Below the pieces are notes generated by a model that was not told the origin of the DNA, searched no databases, and was given only the letters and a program-made list of their open reading frames with translations. Made by a program: the position numbers and the translations under genes. This document shows positions 20,600 to 32,589 of a stretch of DNA of 64,000 bases, piece after piece. Origin of the DNA: Gnetum montanum (lineage: Eukaryota > Streptophyta > Gnetopsida > Gnetales > Gnetaceae); NCBI GenBank assembly GCA_015680685.1, contig MNCI01005034.1, forward strand, positions 33,057 to 97,056, read 5' to 3'. Within the stretch, counting starts at the first letter, position 1; every line of letters begins with the position of its first letter.

Positions 20600-21890
20600 A
20601 GCCTAGAAGGTAGATTCAGAGGCAGCTAAACCACAAATTAAAGCAAATTGTTAAGAAGGAAGTAGAGCAACTCCTCAAGGTAGGGTTTCTCTATCCAATC
20701 ATAGATAGTGAGTGGGTCAGCTCACTTGTAATTGTACCAAAGAAGGATGGTAAATGGCGAGTTTGCATTGACTTTAGGTTGTTAAACATGGTCACCATTT
20801 AAGGATCACTTTCCTTTGTCATTTGTGGATCAAGTATTAGACACCATATCCAAGCATTGTTATTATAGCTTCTTGGATAGTTATAATGGCTATAACCAAA
20901 TCCAAATCATGCTAAAAGACCAAGCCAAGACAACATTCACGAGTCCCTAGGGGACTTTTGCATATTGTAAGATGACGTTTGGCCTATGTAATGCCCCTGC
21001 AACATTTCAATACTTGGTCCTTAGTATCTTTCAACAACAAATTGGTAGTGGTGTTGAAGTTTTCATGGATGACTTCTCCACCTATAGATCTACATTTGAG
21101 CAAGCCTTGAACCGACTTGAGCAAGTACTAAAGAGATGTGTTGAAACAAACCTATGGCTCAATTGGTAAAAGAGCCATCTCATGATCCAAGAAGGCATTG
21201 TGCTATGGCACTGAATTTCATAGAAAGGGATTGAGGTAGACCTAGAAAAGATAAGGGTCATCCAAGGAATAACACACCAACTAGAGATCGTCAAATATGT
21301 TTAGTCATTCCTTGGATACACTAGATACTATTAGCACTTTATTGAGAATTTCTATAGGATTGCTAAACCATTAGTAGAACTTACAAAGAAAGATGCACTA
21401 TTTATTTGGACCAAGGAATGTGAAAACACATTCCAACAATTAAAAGAGAAACTTGTAGAAACATCAATCCTATGAGCACCAAATTGGTTCAAACCATTTC
21501 ATATCATGATAGATGCATCTAACTATGCTTTGGAAGCCATGCTCACGCAAATGGATGATAAGAAACATCCATACTATATCCATTGTGTGAGTTAAAGCAT
21601 TGTGGGGGCACAATTAAATTACACAACCATAGAAAAATAATTAATGGCAGTGGTGTATGCGCTAGAAAATTTTAAACATTATGTGCTACATTACAAAGTA
21701 TTTGTACATATGGACCATAGTCCAATTTTCTTCTTTATGAATAAGCCGATGGTAACCCCTCGTGTTATACGGTGGCTTGTGATCTTGTAGGAATTCGATG
21801 TTACTATGGTAGATCGAAAAGGGATTGAGAATGTGGTCGCTGACCATCTTTCTTACCTATGATGGGATAATAAAGAGGAGGAGAGCTCGC
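20600..21890 (+). pseudogene. E1 reverse transcriptase and RNase H
   Basis: RT fingers IVPKKDGKWRVCIDFRLLN (about 20737-20795), palm GYNQIQIMLKDQAKTTF, MTFGLCNAPATFQYLVLS (open 20972-21169) and VFMDDFSTYRS with the catalytic Asp pair at 21068-21073 intact. Thumb/connection text SFLGYTRYY and FTKKDALFIW-like follow. RNase H starts around IMIDASNYALEAML (21507), keeps LMAVVYALENFKHYV and ends VVADHLSYL (21835-21862). In-frame stops, often from Trp, disrupt it. Confidence 0.88.
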
Positions 21891-21916
21891 TCTTTGATCA
21901 ATTTCTAGATGAACTC

Positions 21917-23290
21917 TTGTTTAATGGCGCAGTAACTGAACACACGCTTGAAAAAGCAATATGGAATAATGGCATCCTTACATATCTTCTCACTCAAGAG
22001 ATGCCACAAGACTTGGATTTTAGGAAAAAACAACAATTTCTTCATCAGGAAAAATACTTCACAGAAATCAACGGACACCTTTACAAGGTGTGTGTTGATG
22101 GCCTAATCCGTTGGTGTGTCCCTGACAAAGATCAATTGTGCATTCTCCAGGATGCTCATGAAGGACCTTGCAAAGGCCACTATGTAGGGAGATGCATGAC
22201 CATAAAAACCCTGATGGTAGGGTACTATTGGCCCACAATCTTTAGGGATGTCCACCAGTTTTTCAAGTCTTGTGAACATTGTCAACATGATGGAGGGATA
22301 ATTGCTTGTGTGATAGTGGATTCAACCACTAGAACCTTTCGACATATGGGGCGTTAACTTCATGGGTCCCATCACACCCATGTATAATGGGAAAGCATAT
22401 ATTATAGTAGTAGTTGACTATTATACAAAATGGGCTGAAGTGGCAGTCGTTATGGATTGCACATCATCCACTGCCACTATATTTGTACAACAACATATCG
22501 TCAATAGGTTTGGGGTGCTGCATTCACTCATTTCTGATAATGGGACTCATTTCATAGGTGTCACATTTAGAAAATTAATGTAACACTTTGGGGGTAGAAC
22601 ATAAATTAATAACACCTTACCACCTCCAAGCTAATGGTCAAGTAGAGGTAACCAACCAAAAGATTGCAAAAATATTAACGCGAACCATTAGCAAATCTTA
22701 ATGATGCTCTTTGGCCTTACTGATCAACTTTGAAACTTTCTATTGGATGTTCTCCCTATGAGTTAGTGTACAAAAAACTTCCAACATTTCCAATTCAATT
22801 TGAACTCCATACACTCTCAACAACGTGTGAACTAAACCTTGACGTAATTTTAGCACAAAAGAAGAAATTGATCAATTTGAACATGCTAGACAAAAATCAC
22901 TTAGTGGTCATATCTTTGAATGATGTGAACAAGGCATTCAACAAGTAATGCCATGACATTAAAATTAGAAAAGTAAGGTTTCACCAGGAGATAAAGTCCT
23001 CTATTGGAACCCCACACATGTACCTCAAAAGGAAAAATTTCAAATGTTGTGGGAGGGACCTTATATAATTGATCAAACCTTTCCCTTTGGGGCCATGATA
23101 ATTTACAAACCTAACATCCCAAATAAAAAGCAGTTGGTTAATATCTAACAAATTGAACCTTTCCTAGAACCAAGATTGGCTAGTGTAAATACCGCCTCAC
23201 CTGATGGACACCCATGTTCTATTTTTTGGATCTCCTCCTTCCAACTTAGTCATGGGGAAGATGGCTATCCATGCTAACCATTACCATGGC
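21917..23290 (+). pseudogene. E1 integrase
   Basis: Longest piece 21917-22357 (146 aa): RNase H-integrase linker, then an HHCC-type zinc domain, with KGHYVGRCMTIKTLMVGYYW and SCEHCQ. A one-base shift follows. Catalytic core: WGVNFMGPIT, where the first Asp is Asn (22356-22358); SDNGTHF with second Asp at 22536; NGQVEV glutamate at 22645, out of frame by one. C-terminal region reads FQMLWEGPYIIDQTFPFGAM near 23040-23095 and ends around 23280. No chromodomain seen. Confidence 0.85.
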
Positions 23291-24804
23291 CTCTCAATTT
23301 TTCTACCCTTTTTGTTTTCACATTTTTGATTTTACAAATTTTTGATTTTCAAATTTTTCTAATTTTATACCATTTTTAGTACATTTAAATTTTCTTGATT
23401 ATTTTGCATTGTCTTATATATTTTACTTTATATTTTTTCTCTTGTGTTTCTTTTGATTAATTGCGATATTTTCTCATTTTTGCTAATAAATTTGCTTTAT
23501 TGTTGTAGGACACAATGCTGCGATTGCTATTTACTAATGATGGTTTGTGCTTAATGTGTGATTGTCAATGTTTGCTTTCTATTTTTGAATTCTAATGTCT
23601 GATGAATTTGACATAGTTTATTTTTCATGGGACAGGTAGTGAGTCCATGTCATTCACCCATCCAAAGAACTTTATGGTTTTCCTTATTCTAGGAATTTGA
23701 GGTCCCTTTTTCATTAAAGAAACTTTTAATCAATCAGTGACCTTGGTAGTTTTGGAATTAGGAAGCATCCAAAAGTTTGTAAAGGGTGTGACTTCAAGGT
23801 CACTCAATACTCTTTGTACTCTTCTTCTTACTTGAGTAATTGAGTGTTTTTTTGTGGACTTCTCATTGTTCCATACCAACCAATGATAGGAAGGAAAATG
23901 ACGTCATTAGATGGTGTGGTTCCTATCATTTAAAAAAATGATGGAAATTCAAAGCAAACCCCTTCGACATGAATAAGTCCTCACATGGTGTGGTTTCCAT
24001 TTTAAAAAAATAATGGAAATTCAAAGCACATCCCTTGGATAAATAAAAAGGCTACAAGCATTGGTTATGGGACTCGAAAGATATACACCTATGCCTAAAA
24101 GTCCCCTCTAACTAAGGCCCTCTCTCTCTCTCTCTCACTTCCTACTTTTCTCTTCTCTTTGTGATACAATGGTTGTCTTGCAAGGACACTCTTATGTCTT
24201 GAGTGGGTGGATCGGTCTTAGAGTGGTGATGCAAAGTGACTGAAAGTGGATGGCTTTGGTGTAGACTGAGGACGGAACTTCTTAGGCCATTTTAACCACA
24301 CTTCCACAAGGGACTTCTTATGATCTCAATTTGGAACTCCATTGCACCTTCTCTATCATCCATCCATGCTACCATAACTCACCTCACTGTCAGGTTCTAT
24401 GTTATGCTCTGTCTTAGTTTGACGTAATAGGATTCTTGAGTGGATTCTTTTGGGTTGATCCTTAACTTGTCATGATCATTAAATTGACTATGGGGCCCAC
24501 AAACTCCTTAGTTGAGGTTATGCAAGGGTAAAAAAGACATGAGCCTGCTATGGGGAGGATCCACTTGCATAGCTTTTGGCTTGATTAGTTAAGGTTCCTT
24601 ACCTTTGACATCCCTGCAATCTTATATTTCATATTTTCCATTGTGTAAACTGCTTAGTACTCCTTAATCTTTCATTGCATTCATCCATTAAATCAATTTT
24701 TTATTATTTTTTCAACATTATGAACTTCAACGCCCTCTTCTCATGATTTCATACTATTCTTGGTCTTTTAAGCTTTCATTTGATCCCAATTTTATTAAAA
24801 AATT
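23291..24804 (+). other. E1 spacer between integrase and ORF3
   Basis: About 1.5 kb non-coding, T-rich, conserved in order in all elements. Holds two hairpin modules (23903-24042), a (TC)n run at 24121-24137, and GGGGAGGATCCACTTGCATA-type sequence near 24555 also found in E3, E4 and E5. In Athila elements this zone would supply splice sites for the 3' ORF; I see no decisive site here. Confidence 0.6.
23903..24042 (+). repeat. Hairpin module, two copies in E1
   Basis: ATGGTGTGGTTCCTATCATT...ATGATGGAAATTCAAAGC (23911-23955) and TGGTGTGGTTTCCATTTT...TAATGGAAATTCAAAGC (23988-24027). Each has complementary arms around an A-rich loop and ends in a CCCTT-type tail. Confidence 0.65.
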
Positions 24805-24914
24805 CCTGGACATATGCCTAGGCTTGAGGTCACTCTGACTCTGACCCAAGCCTGCCAAGACACCTGGACATATGCCTAGGCTTGAGGTCCCTCTGACTCA
24901 AGCCTGCCAAGACA
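24805..24914 (+). repeat. Tandem duplication at a deletion point in E1
   Basis: CCTGGACATATGCCTAGGCT...CTGCCAAGACA occurs twice (24805 and 24863), nearly identical. It replaces about 0.9 kb that E3 has here, including the promoter-like block and start of ORF3. Confidence 0.75.
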
Positions 24915-27460
24915 TCATCAAGTCCTAAGAGATCCAAAGATTAGTTCTTCAAGAAATAAACTTTAGGTCATTTTTGGAGAAAACTTTAGAGGATGTTAAA
25001 ACACAATTGCAAACCTCTTCCATGTGGCTAATAATCACGATTAGTGGAAAGTGGTGCATGGGAGAGACCTATCTCTTTTGAAATAGCCAAAGGCTAGGGT
25101 CCATTGTAAAAACCATGGACTTTCAAGTATCCTACTCGATGGAGGCCATTGCATAGGCATTGGGGTTACCTGACATTGGAACACAGTTGGTGGAAATATT
25201 AACAAAAGGTAACCTTGAGGCGAAAAAAAAGTGGACCCAGTGATGTTACGGGGTGGATCGTAAGGAGTATGACATGCTCACACTAGTGAAGTGAATTTAT
25301 TTCAAGATTGCAGCCTATCACCTTAATCCAATGGTGAGGTCAAGTAAGGTGACTACCTTCTCTGCTTATGCATGCATCGCTCTAAGTGGGAAATTTCCCA
25401 TTAACCTTTCACATCCAATTTATTTGGAGATTGAGAAGCATTTCAAGGAGAATGAAGAAAACTTTATAAGAGGGCAGGTATTATTTGCTATTTCAATAAC
25501 ACTCTCAGGCATACTCCCTTGGCCTCATGGACAGAAATCATGAAAGAAAAAACACCAACAGCCATCCAAGAAGAGGAGTTGCCACCACCACCACACACTC
25601 AGGAGACAACACCAGAGGCACGCGTAGTCCTTGAGCATCTATGACAAATTCAAGAGTTGCTCTTGAGTGAACAAGAGTAGTAGGCAGAAATGAGTGGGGT
25701 AGATCCATCTATGTATCAGCCAGCAACGAGTCATCTTAATGAGGTGGCTCGAAAAATTAGTTAGATGGAGAGGGATGGTTCCATTTTCTCTACCCAAAGA
25801 ATGCAGCTACCTTCAAGGTCAAATCCCAATGCTTGGGAGGTGATGGTATCATTAGCAACACATCATCTATTCCTAGAAATCTCTAGGAATGCTGCCATTT
25901 TCTTGATGAGGTTGGAGGAAGGTGAAGAGGCAACTGTCTTGGTGATGTAGCACAAAGGGTAAGAAACAGTGATAGAAGTGGGAGCTGATCATGTGGTCAA
26001 AGCACTGAATGCACTTGCTGTGTTTATACCAGATGTATCTACACTCCAAGATGTGTAGACATCCGCAAGCATGGTCAGCAAGAAATTGAATGTAACCCAA
26101 CATGAACAATTGCTAGAATGACTGGTAGGAACTAGGCAACCAACTTCAAATATCTTTGATCTTCTAGAGAACATCACTACAACCTAGTTAGAGCTATTGA
26201 ATGCAAAGGGAAAATGCTTCATTTTGGACGGGCAACTAGAAATGGCCCAAGAGCAAAATCAATGCTTGGCCATGGAGGTTGTTGAACTTCATGTCAGACT
26301 TGCAGAGCAAACAATTCTCAACTTGGCAACAACAAGAGATGAAGCTATCAAAAAACTTTAAGAACAATTTCAAAAGGCTAAGGAGGAAGTAGTAATGGCC
26401 ATCTTCAAACATTTTGTGGAAGAAGCTGAAATATAATCAATTAAAAAGAACTTAAATCAGATGCACTAAGAAAATGAGGCACTAATTGTGCAAAATAATT
26501 GCCTACAAAATGTTGATGCTCAAAGAGATTAAATGCAAGAATTCATTCATCAACAGTAGGAGAAGCTTGCTAGAGTTAATCCTAAACTGAGAAAATTGGC
26601 TACAGAGAACTGAAACTTGTCAATGGAGGAGGTATGCACCTTGCATCAAAATTCTATCATTGAAATCACTACCTAGAAGAACGAAGCTCTCAAGTTTGAG
26701 AGGGTGAAAAATCACTACAGGGACTAGGTTGACTTGTAGAAGTAAATTAATGAAAAAGAAATTTAGATGGCAAAGGCTAAGGTAAATGAAGCCCTCTAGC
26801 AACTCTAGCAAGTAAGAGAAATGTGGTAGCCCATCCTTGATGGGATTGATGCCTACAACAAAGTGAAGATCTACTTGAAGGAGTTGCAGATCAAAGAAAT
26901 GAAAGAGTATATGGAATTAGCTAATCTTCATTATGCAATCCTGGCAATGCTGATAGCTGGATGGCCGTAGTCAGAATTAGAGAAGCCAGTGGCTAGCTCG
27001 TATTTGCTATACGAGGCCAAGTTTAAACACCACAAGGATACCAAGAAAAATCTTGAAATTGCTAACACTGAACTTGAATTCCTCAAAGGACAATTCACAG
27101 ATCAACGGTCCATCATTGAGGACCTAGTTAGATGGATGAATAACTACCAAGAGCTAAAGAACATAGTGCAAGCATTTGACATTGAATGCAAATAGTTCAT
27201 TTCATAGTTTGTTAGTGCTAAGGAGTTATTTCCAGTGATCCCGTGTCCTTGGGATGTGCCTATTTCAACCCACATTAGGGAAGCTGTGTGAACAATGCAT
27301 GATCCTAAGAGTAAGAAGAAGAGAATGAAAGCACTGTTGGATGCTTTTCACCTCCCACCTAAAGTTACAATAGTAGCAAGACAACCATAGCCTTAACCAC
27401 CACTAGTGTGTGAAGCTAGTGAAGGTCCCTTGAAGCCTTAGGAATCACCATCGCTTGGGA
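24915..27460 (+). pseudogene. E1 ORF3: globular domain plus long coiled coil, N-terminus deleted
   Basis: Reconstructible as about 850 aa across stops and shifts. First a globular part: MGETYLF, YSMEAIA.ALGLPDIG, CYGVDRKEYDMLTLVK, IAAYHLNPM, then open 25331-25543 with TFSAYACIALSGKFPINLSH and YLEIEKHFKENEE. This recalls the putative plant transposon protein domain found in retroelement ORFs, but I cannot confirm it. After a linker (MERDGSIFSTQRMQLPSRSN) comes a Gln/Glu/Lys/Leu-rich heptad region from about 26170 to 27200 (LEMAQEQNQCLAMEVVELHV, MKEYMELANLHYA, open 26989-27195). Many stops stand where E3 or context implies Gln or Trp, pointing to cytosine deamination of a once translated gene. 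Position equals the env-like ORF of Athila; no signal peptide or membrane span is seen. Confidence 0.65.
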
Positions 27461-27707
27461 CCATTTGATCTTCTCCAACAAGCTTCACATTATCAAGCAA
27501 TTTGTTGTCCAATTTTTGAAGAGTTGTGTCATGGTGTTCAATTTTGTGTCCTTCACCATCATTTTTGTAATGTGTTGATCTATACACCTGGGCACTCCAT
27601 TTTTTTATCAAGTTAGTCAAGTTTGTTTTGTTGAAAGAAAAGTCAATCAATAATCCTCTACCTTTCCAATTTTGTAAAAGAACTCAAGGAAAAGTTTTCA
27701 TTCAATC
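27461..27707 (+). other. E1 region between ORF3 and PPT
   Basis: Non-coding; closely matches E3 58480-58697 (CATCATGGTGTTCAA, GGCACTCCATTTT, AATAATCC.CTACCTTTCCAA). Confidence 0.6.
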
Positions 27708-27716
27708 ATGGGGGTA
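27708..27716 (+). other. E1 polypurine tract
   Basis: ATGGGGGTA directly before the 3' LTR. The same GGGGGTA precedes the E3 3' LTR and, on the minus strand, those of E4 and E5. Would prime plus-strand DNA synthesis. Confidence 0.8.
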
Positions 27717-28633
27717 TGATGAGTTGTCGTTGGTTAGCTATGTTGACAAGGCCTCATCAATGCAGCTGATTTCTTTGATGAGGCCTCATTGATGCATCTT
27801 GACCTATGTCGATGCTGCCTCGTTGACATGGTGTCTATTCATTACCTATAAATATGCACCTATCCACTGCATTCATGGGAGTCCAAATTTTAGTAGTAGT
27901 AAAGCTCTTGCATTTTTTCCATTCAAAAATTAGAATTTTTTCCCTAAGTACCCATAGCAGGAGTCGTTGAGTGTACAGATCTTTATTCGAGCATTGTTGT
28001 ACCTTAGCACGACAATGTGTGTGGCAATAAAGATGAGCTTTCTAATAAACCTTGCAGCATTTTGGATAGATTAGCTCTTTTATTTATGCATTCAATGTTT
28101 TCAATTATTTGTTAATTATTATTAATTATTTTGAAATTATTTTCCAACAATTGAGTTAATGAGATTATTGAGTTAGATAGATTAAATACATAAGTATGAC
28201 TGCTTTGAGTGTAGCACATATTCACTTGGTAATCCCAATAGTGTTATCGCTCGGTATGCCCAGTAGTGTAGCATTTGGTCACCCAACGGTGGATACGTGG
28301 GTTCAAGACCTGTACAAAAAGTGGGAATGGAAACTTATGTTAGGATTGGTTAAATAGTTAATCAAATTAGTTAATCAAATTTATTTTACCTACATTCCAA
28401 GCACCCAAAACATAAAGTACAAAATGATAAAAATCATATGCCTCAATTACACTTAACCATACCAATGAATGTCACAACTGTAATTGGGAGGACAATGATT
28501 GACTTTAAGGTTAGATTCACTTCCTAAAGAGCTAGTGCACTAGAAATGATAAAGTCTATGAAATTTCACCAAGTCGCCTATGAATGCTTCATGATTCATA
28601 TGGTTGGGCATAGGAGTACCTCACCACTCATCA
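27717..28633 (+). repeat. E1 3' LTR
   Basis: TGATGAG...CTCATCA, 917 bp, colinear with the 5' LTR. TATAAATA at about 27847. Differences between the two LTRs are frequent in the U3 repeat block. Confidence 0.9.
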
Positions 28634-28638
28634 ATAAT
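28634..28638. repeat. E1 target site duplication, right (ATAAT)
   Basis: Follows the E1 3' LTR; partner ATAGT at 16160-16164. Confidence 0.8.
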
Positions 28639-29084
28639 AAAACTAAGTGAATACTGCAATGATGAAAAGCAATCTTGATCTTTATTTCCAAACATGAATT
28701 ATGCCCAAGTATACTTCACTCGAATAAATATTTTGTACAACTATTTAACACCACACTGTAGGCATTCACTCTATCACTAAAACTATGAAATGAAACTACA
28801 AGAATCTACCTAAGGATGGAATAAAAGTTCTCTAGATCATGCCCCCAAGTGCTATATTTATAGGCAGGAATTCACCTAGTGATATAGGATATCCGATTAC
28901 GTAACTTGTGCTACAATATCAAATATGTAATATCAAAGCTAGGATATCAGATGTGTGATATTGTAGTGGACTAAAAATTGACTTTTTTTCATAAAACCCA
29001 TGCAACATAGCATCTGTGACATCGTAGATGTGACATAGGCACAATGTAGCATCTACGATATCTTACCCAACTAATGATTCATCG
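28639..29084 (-). repeat. E2 3' LTR, inner half
   Basis: Resumes the E2 LTR after E1 (AAAACTAAGTGAATACTGCA as in the 5' LTR at 35215). Contains the minus-strand TATA region near 28857 and GATATC-type U3 motifs. Ends ATTCATCG, the final CA being CG here. Confidence 0.85.
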
Positions 29085-31800
29085 TACCCTCACGACTGTC
29101 TAAAACCTCATCCTTGAGTTAGCAAGATAGGACTAAGATTTCTTTACAAAATTAGAAAGGTATGAGATTATTGACTACCTCTAACTGCTAACTAACTCTA
29201 AGTACCATAGTGGTGTATACAAAAATAACATAGTTATATGACCAAAATTGTTTTTTAAGGTGGCTTGATGTAGTTCATATTTTAGGTGGTGGTAGTTATT
29301 CCATCGGCTTCTTTTCTTTATCATTAGGCTTCTAGAAAGTTTCTCCTCTTTTTTCCTAGTCTTCTTTTTCCATATCTCCTCTCTACTAAGTATGGCACAA
29401 AGACTCTTTCAATTTTAACTATTGCATTGGCCTCTTTATTTCACCAAAATTGGTACATTTCTCCTAAGTTCCATTCTCAGTTGTTGGTTGGTGTGGCCAT
29501 AATGGAGAGGCTTAGAGTTGCATCTTTACAACTTCTAGGTTGTGAAGGTTCTCCTTTTGGAGATCTCTTTGGGACCACCTACAATAAACAAGGGTATGAA
29601 ATTATTAGAATGTTCATACCTATTCCTAATAGCTCTTTACCTTATACCCTTGGTTAGATCAAGTTCTTATTATATTATGATTGTAGAGTTATAAAAATTT
29701 GCAAAAAAAGAACCTCTTAGGTGTTATATCTTTTAGTTACTTATGGCCTTCTATCATTTTCCTTGCTTATTATGACCTAAAATAGTTTATATGTTTTATT
29801 AGGAGTATTATTTGAATATTTTTTACCTTAGTTTGATAGATTAACTTTAAAATTCTTATTATATCTTTGTACCTACCCTTTATAGTATCTTTTGGGTGTT
29901 AGGAATTTTTGACTCAAATTTTCATATTTTTGCTTATANCTGGGTGTTAGGAATTTTTGACTCAAATTTTCAAATTTTTGCTTATATAGGAATTTTTGGC
30001 TTAAATTTTTAAATTTTCACTTATATCATGCAATGCACCCGCCTTCCCAAAACTAAGTTGAGCACTCTAGGATCACCAAGATTTAAGAATTTTGGAAATT
30101 GGAGCTACAAGGGCAAAGTTATGGCCTTCTAGAAGCTAGTGTGCAAGAGGACTAAAGAAAAACTGCAAAAACTCTCTTGCTACAAATGAGAGAAATGAAG
30201 AATTTCACTAACTCCCACATGTATATATACTATTTTATGTGCATGACATCATAGATCAAACATTGTAGGTTCCTATGACATCATAACTATGATGTCACCA
30301 TTAAAAAGTTCAAAATTTTCATTAATTTTCCTTGGAAAATATGAGCCAAATGGAATTTCTGAAAGATGTAAGGCTTTTCTAGAGGATCATGGCCATTAAT
30401 GATGCATAGTTTTCAAAAATTTGACTTTCAAAGTTCATGAAGAAGTAATATTGGGTAGCAAAATTTTATGATATGGATAAGAAATGGATAATGAATTTCT
30501 AATATATAGATAGATTATTAAATGATATGGAAAGTTTATTAGATGTTTTGGAAGGCACAAGATGATGTCAAATTACTCTCCAAGTATAAGATACAACAGT
30601 TATACAAGTGGATCCCCCACAAAGTTGGCTCCAACCCTTAATTCCCTTGTATAACCACACCCAAAAGTGTTCTTAGGCATTCAAGAAGTTGAATGTAACA
30701 CATGCCTATTTAAAAAAACACACATATTAGTATCACTAGGTTGGGAAAATTACACTATGTTATACAAAACCACAAATTATGATTAATCATACAGTGAGAT
30801 GAGATGGACTTAGAAGGGATTGTAGAAATTAGGATGTGAGGTGTCTTACCATAGGCATAGTGAATCCTTATGTGTTATTAATGATTAAAGTAAACATTAG
30901 CCCTTTCATCCAAGATTCAAACCAACTCCAAACCACATCCAGTGACATCGCATTATTTCACCTCTTAGATTCACCACCATAAGACTATCACCATTGCAAG
31001 GAGTATTATCACTTGGCATGTTATCCAAGGGAGGAGTTTAGTCATTGCACTTTTTATTTTTAAGCCTTTTGAGAAGCTATCTACCTTCAAGCATAGGTAA
31101 CATGTCTTTCCAATGGGACCCCCAAAAATTTATTCTTGTGCACTTTTATTTCTTAACTATGTCAACCTTACTAGAGGACTACCATCAAGCATGGGTAACA
31201 TGTCTTTCTAGTGATATGGTAAGGTAGCACTTATTGTTCTCTTAGTTCCATTTTTCATTAGATCTACAAGGATATAATACAACCTAAGCAATAGGATAGG
31301 ACTAATAGAAGTGATCCAAGAAAATCCACAAATCTTCTTGATGTCACACCATTGACTTTCCCATTAGTTCATTACTCTTCTATCTAAGCATAATGATCAC
31401 AAGTTTATTCTTAGTTTTATGATGGGAAGAGTATCATTATGACCATGGTAAGAACCTCTTATTAATGAAATGGATGGATGAATTTTGTGGCATAACTGTA
31501 CAAATAATCAGTCCCTTATGACTTGATAACATAGGAAAATATTTATCTTATTGGACTACATCTTGCCTTAGTCTTGGTGTGTTTTATTAGCAATAAAAAA
31601 TATTTACAAAGAAAATGAAAACAAAGTATGAAAAAGATAGTAAAAATGGAAAAAGATGAAAAGAATGAAAAATCATTAAAGAATGGAAAAATTTAAAAGA
31701 AAATTGACAAGTATAAAAGAATGGGAAAAATGTATTAAGAAATATGAAAAGGTACAATAAGAAATTAGAAATAAAAAGGAATTGTAAAAAAAAAATTAAA
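29085..31800 (-). other. E2 3' internal region, non-coding
   Basis: Begins with the PPT complement TACCCTCACGACTG. 29085-29250 and 30560-31800 follow the order of the E4 3' spacer. Between them about 1.3 kb has no counterpart; it includes a 76-aa plus-strand open stretch at 29427-29657 that I do not recognise and the assembly join at 29939. The middle, with a reversed TATATATAC near 30220, may be an inserted solo LTR of another family. An A-rich low-complexity stretch (31590-31800) precedes the integrase-end position. Confidence 0.45.
29893..29986. repeat. 46-bp duplication around a single N
   Basis: TGGGTGTTAGGAATTTTTGA... at 29893-29938 is repeated at 29941-29986 with one mismatch, the copies separated by N at 29939. 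Looks like two contig ends that overlap and were not merged, rather than biology. Confidence 0.75.
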
Positions 31801-32589
31801 AAGCACTTATTAAGTCCTAAATTAGGATGAGATATCTACCCCATGACTGAACTCATGGGCGAGTGTTCAAAAAATGCACCCTAGTTCCCCTGGATCATAC
31901 ACGTGAGGTTTCTCATTTACCACCCTGAATGATTTACTTTTTCTATTATCATCCCATGTAATCATGATGGTAATTTAATTTTTATCATCTAAGTCCTTAG
32001 TTTCTCTTTCTGTTGGTGTATGATTATGGTTTAGTATTTTCATTTGTAAGTTCTTATTTGGGGTCATTTTCTTAGATGGGGAATTAATAAGTAGTTTAGA
32101 TTTTTTCATGCACATTTTGGACAATTGAAAGTTCTCAGTTGTTGGTCACTAGGTGTCTTTTGGTTTAGTGGCCCCTGCTCTCTCTTGTGCACACACTTGT
32201 TTTTCACATTTGTTGTGGACTAGTGTAATGATTGTCTTGACATTCTAGAAGGTCGATCCATAACTACACCCTTCTTTTTCAGTAGTACTACATGAAATTA
32301 CCTATCTCTTCATAGTGATAAGTTCATCTGTTATGTTATGCTCTAGACTCGTAATGGGTGTTAGCCCTTGCATAAGATTGGAAGATGTTATTTTGACGAG
32401 GAAGGGCATTGCACCAGGTTGGCCTTATGCTCATTTTGATGAGCTAGTAGGTCTATGAGTTTTATGCTTAGGTGTCAAAACTATCCTAAAAAAGGATTTT
32501 TTGGAGATTGTGGTTGAGATCTACTAGCATCATCAATTACGTGTATGTATGTAGCACAAGTGGAATTTTTACGTTGATGTTGTGGTACC
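31801..32589 (-). other. E2 stretch where pol is missing
   Basis: Starts with a relic of the pol end (CTACCCCATGACTGAACT, compare E0 1217-1235) and reaches gag C-terminal text by about 32600. No RT, RNase H, integrase or protease motif is readable on either strand. Confidence 0.55.

Larger units (their letters stand above)
16165..28633 (+). mobile_element. E1: complete but dead Athila/Tat-type retrotransposon with third ORF
   Basis: 12.5 kb, plus strand: 5' LTR, tRNA-Asp PBS, gag, PR, RT, RNase H, integrase, non-coding spacer with two hairpin modules, coiled-coil ORF3, PPT and 3' LTR. Inserted into the E2 3' LTR with a 5-bp duplication. The two LTRs differ at many positions, including small indels, so the insertion is old, and E2 is older still. 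RT keeps its DD pair; gag start, protease DSG and integrase are mutated. Confidence 0.9.

Noticed and set aside
29427-29657. 76-aa plus-strand ORF in E2
   Set aside because: No recognised domain and no second copy in the window; chance openness is likely, so it is mentioned only as part of the E2 internal region.
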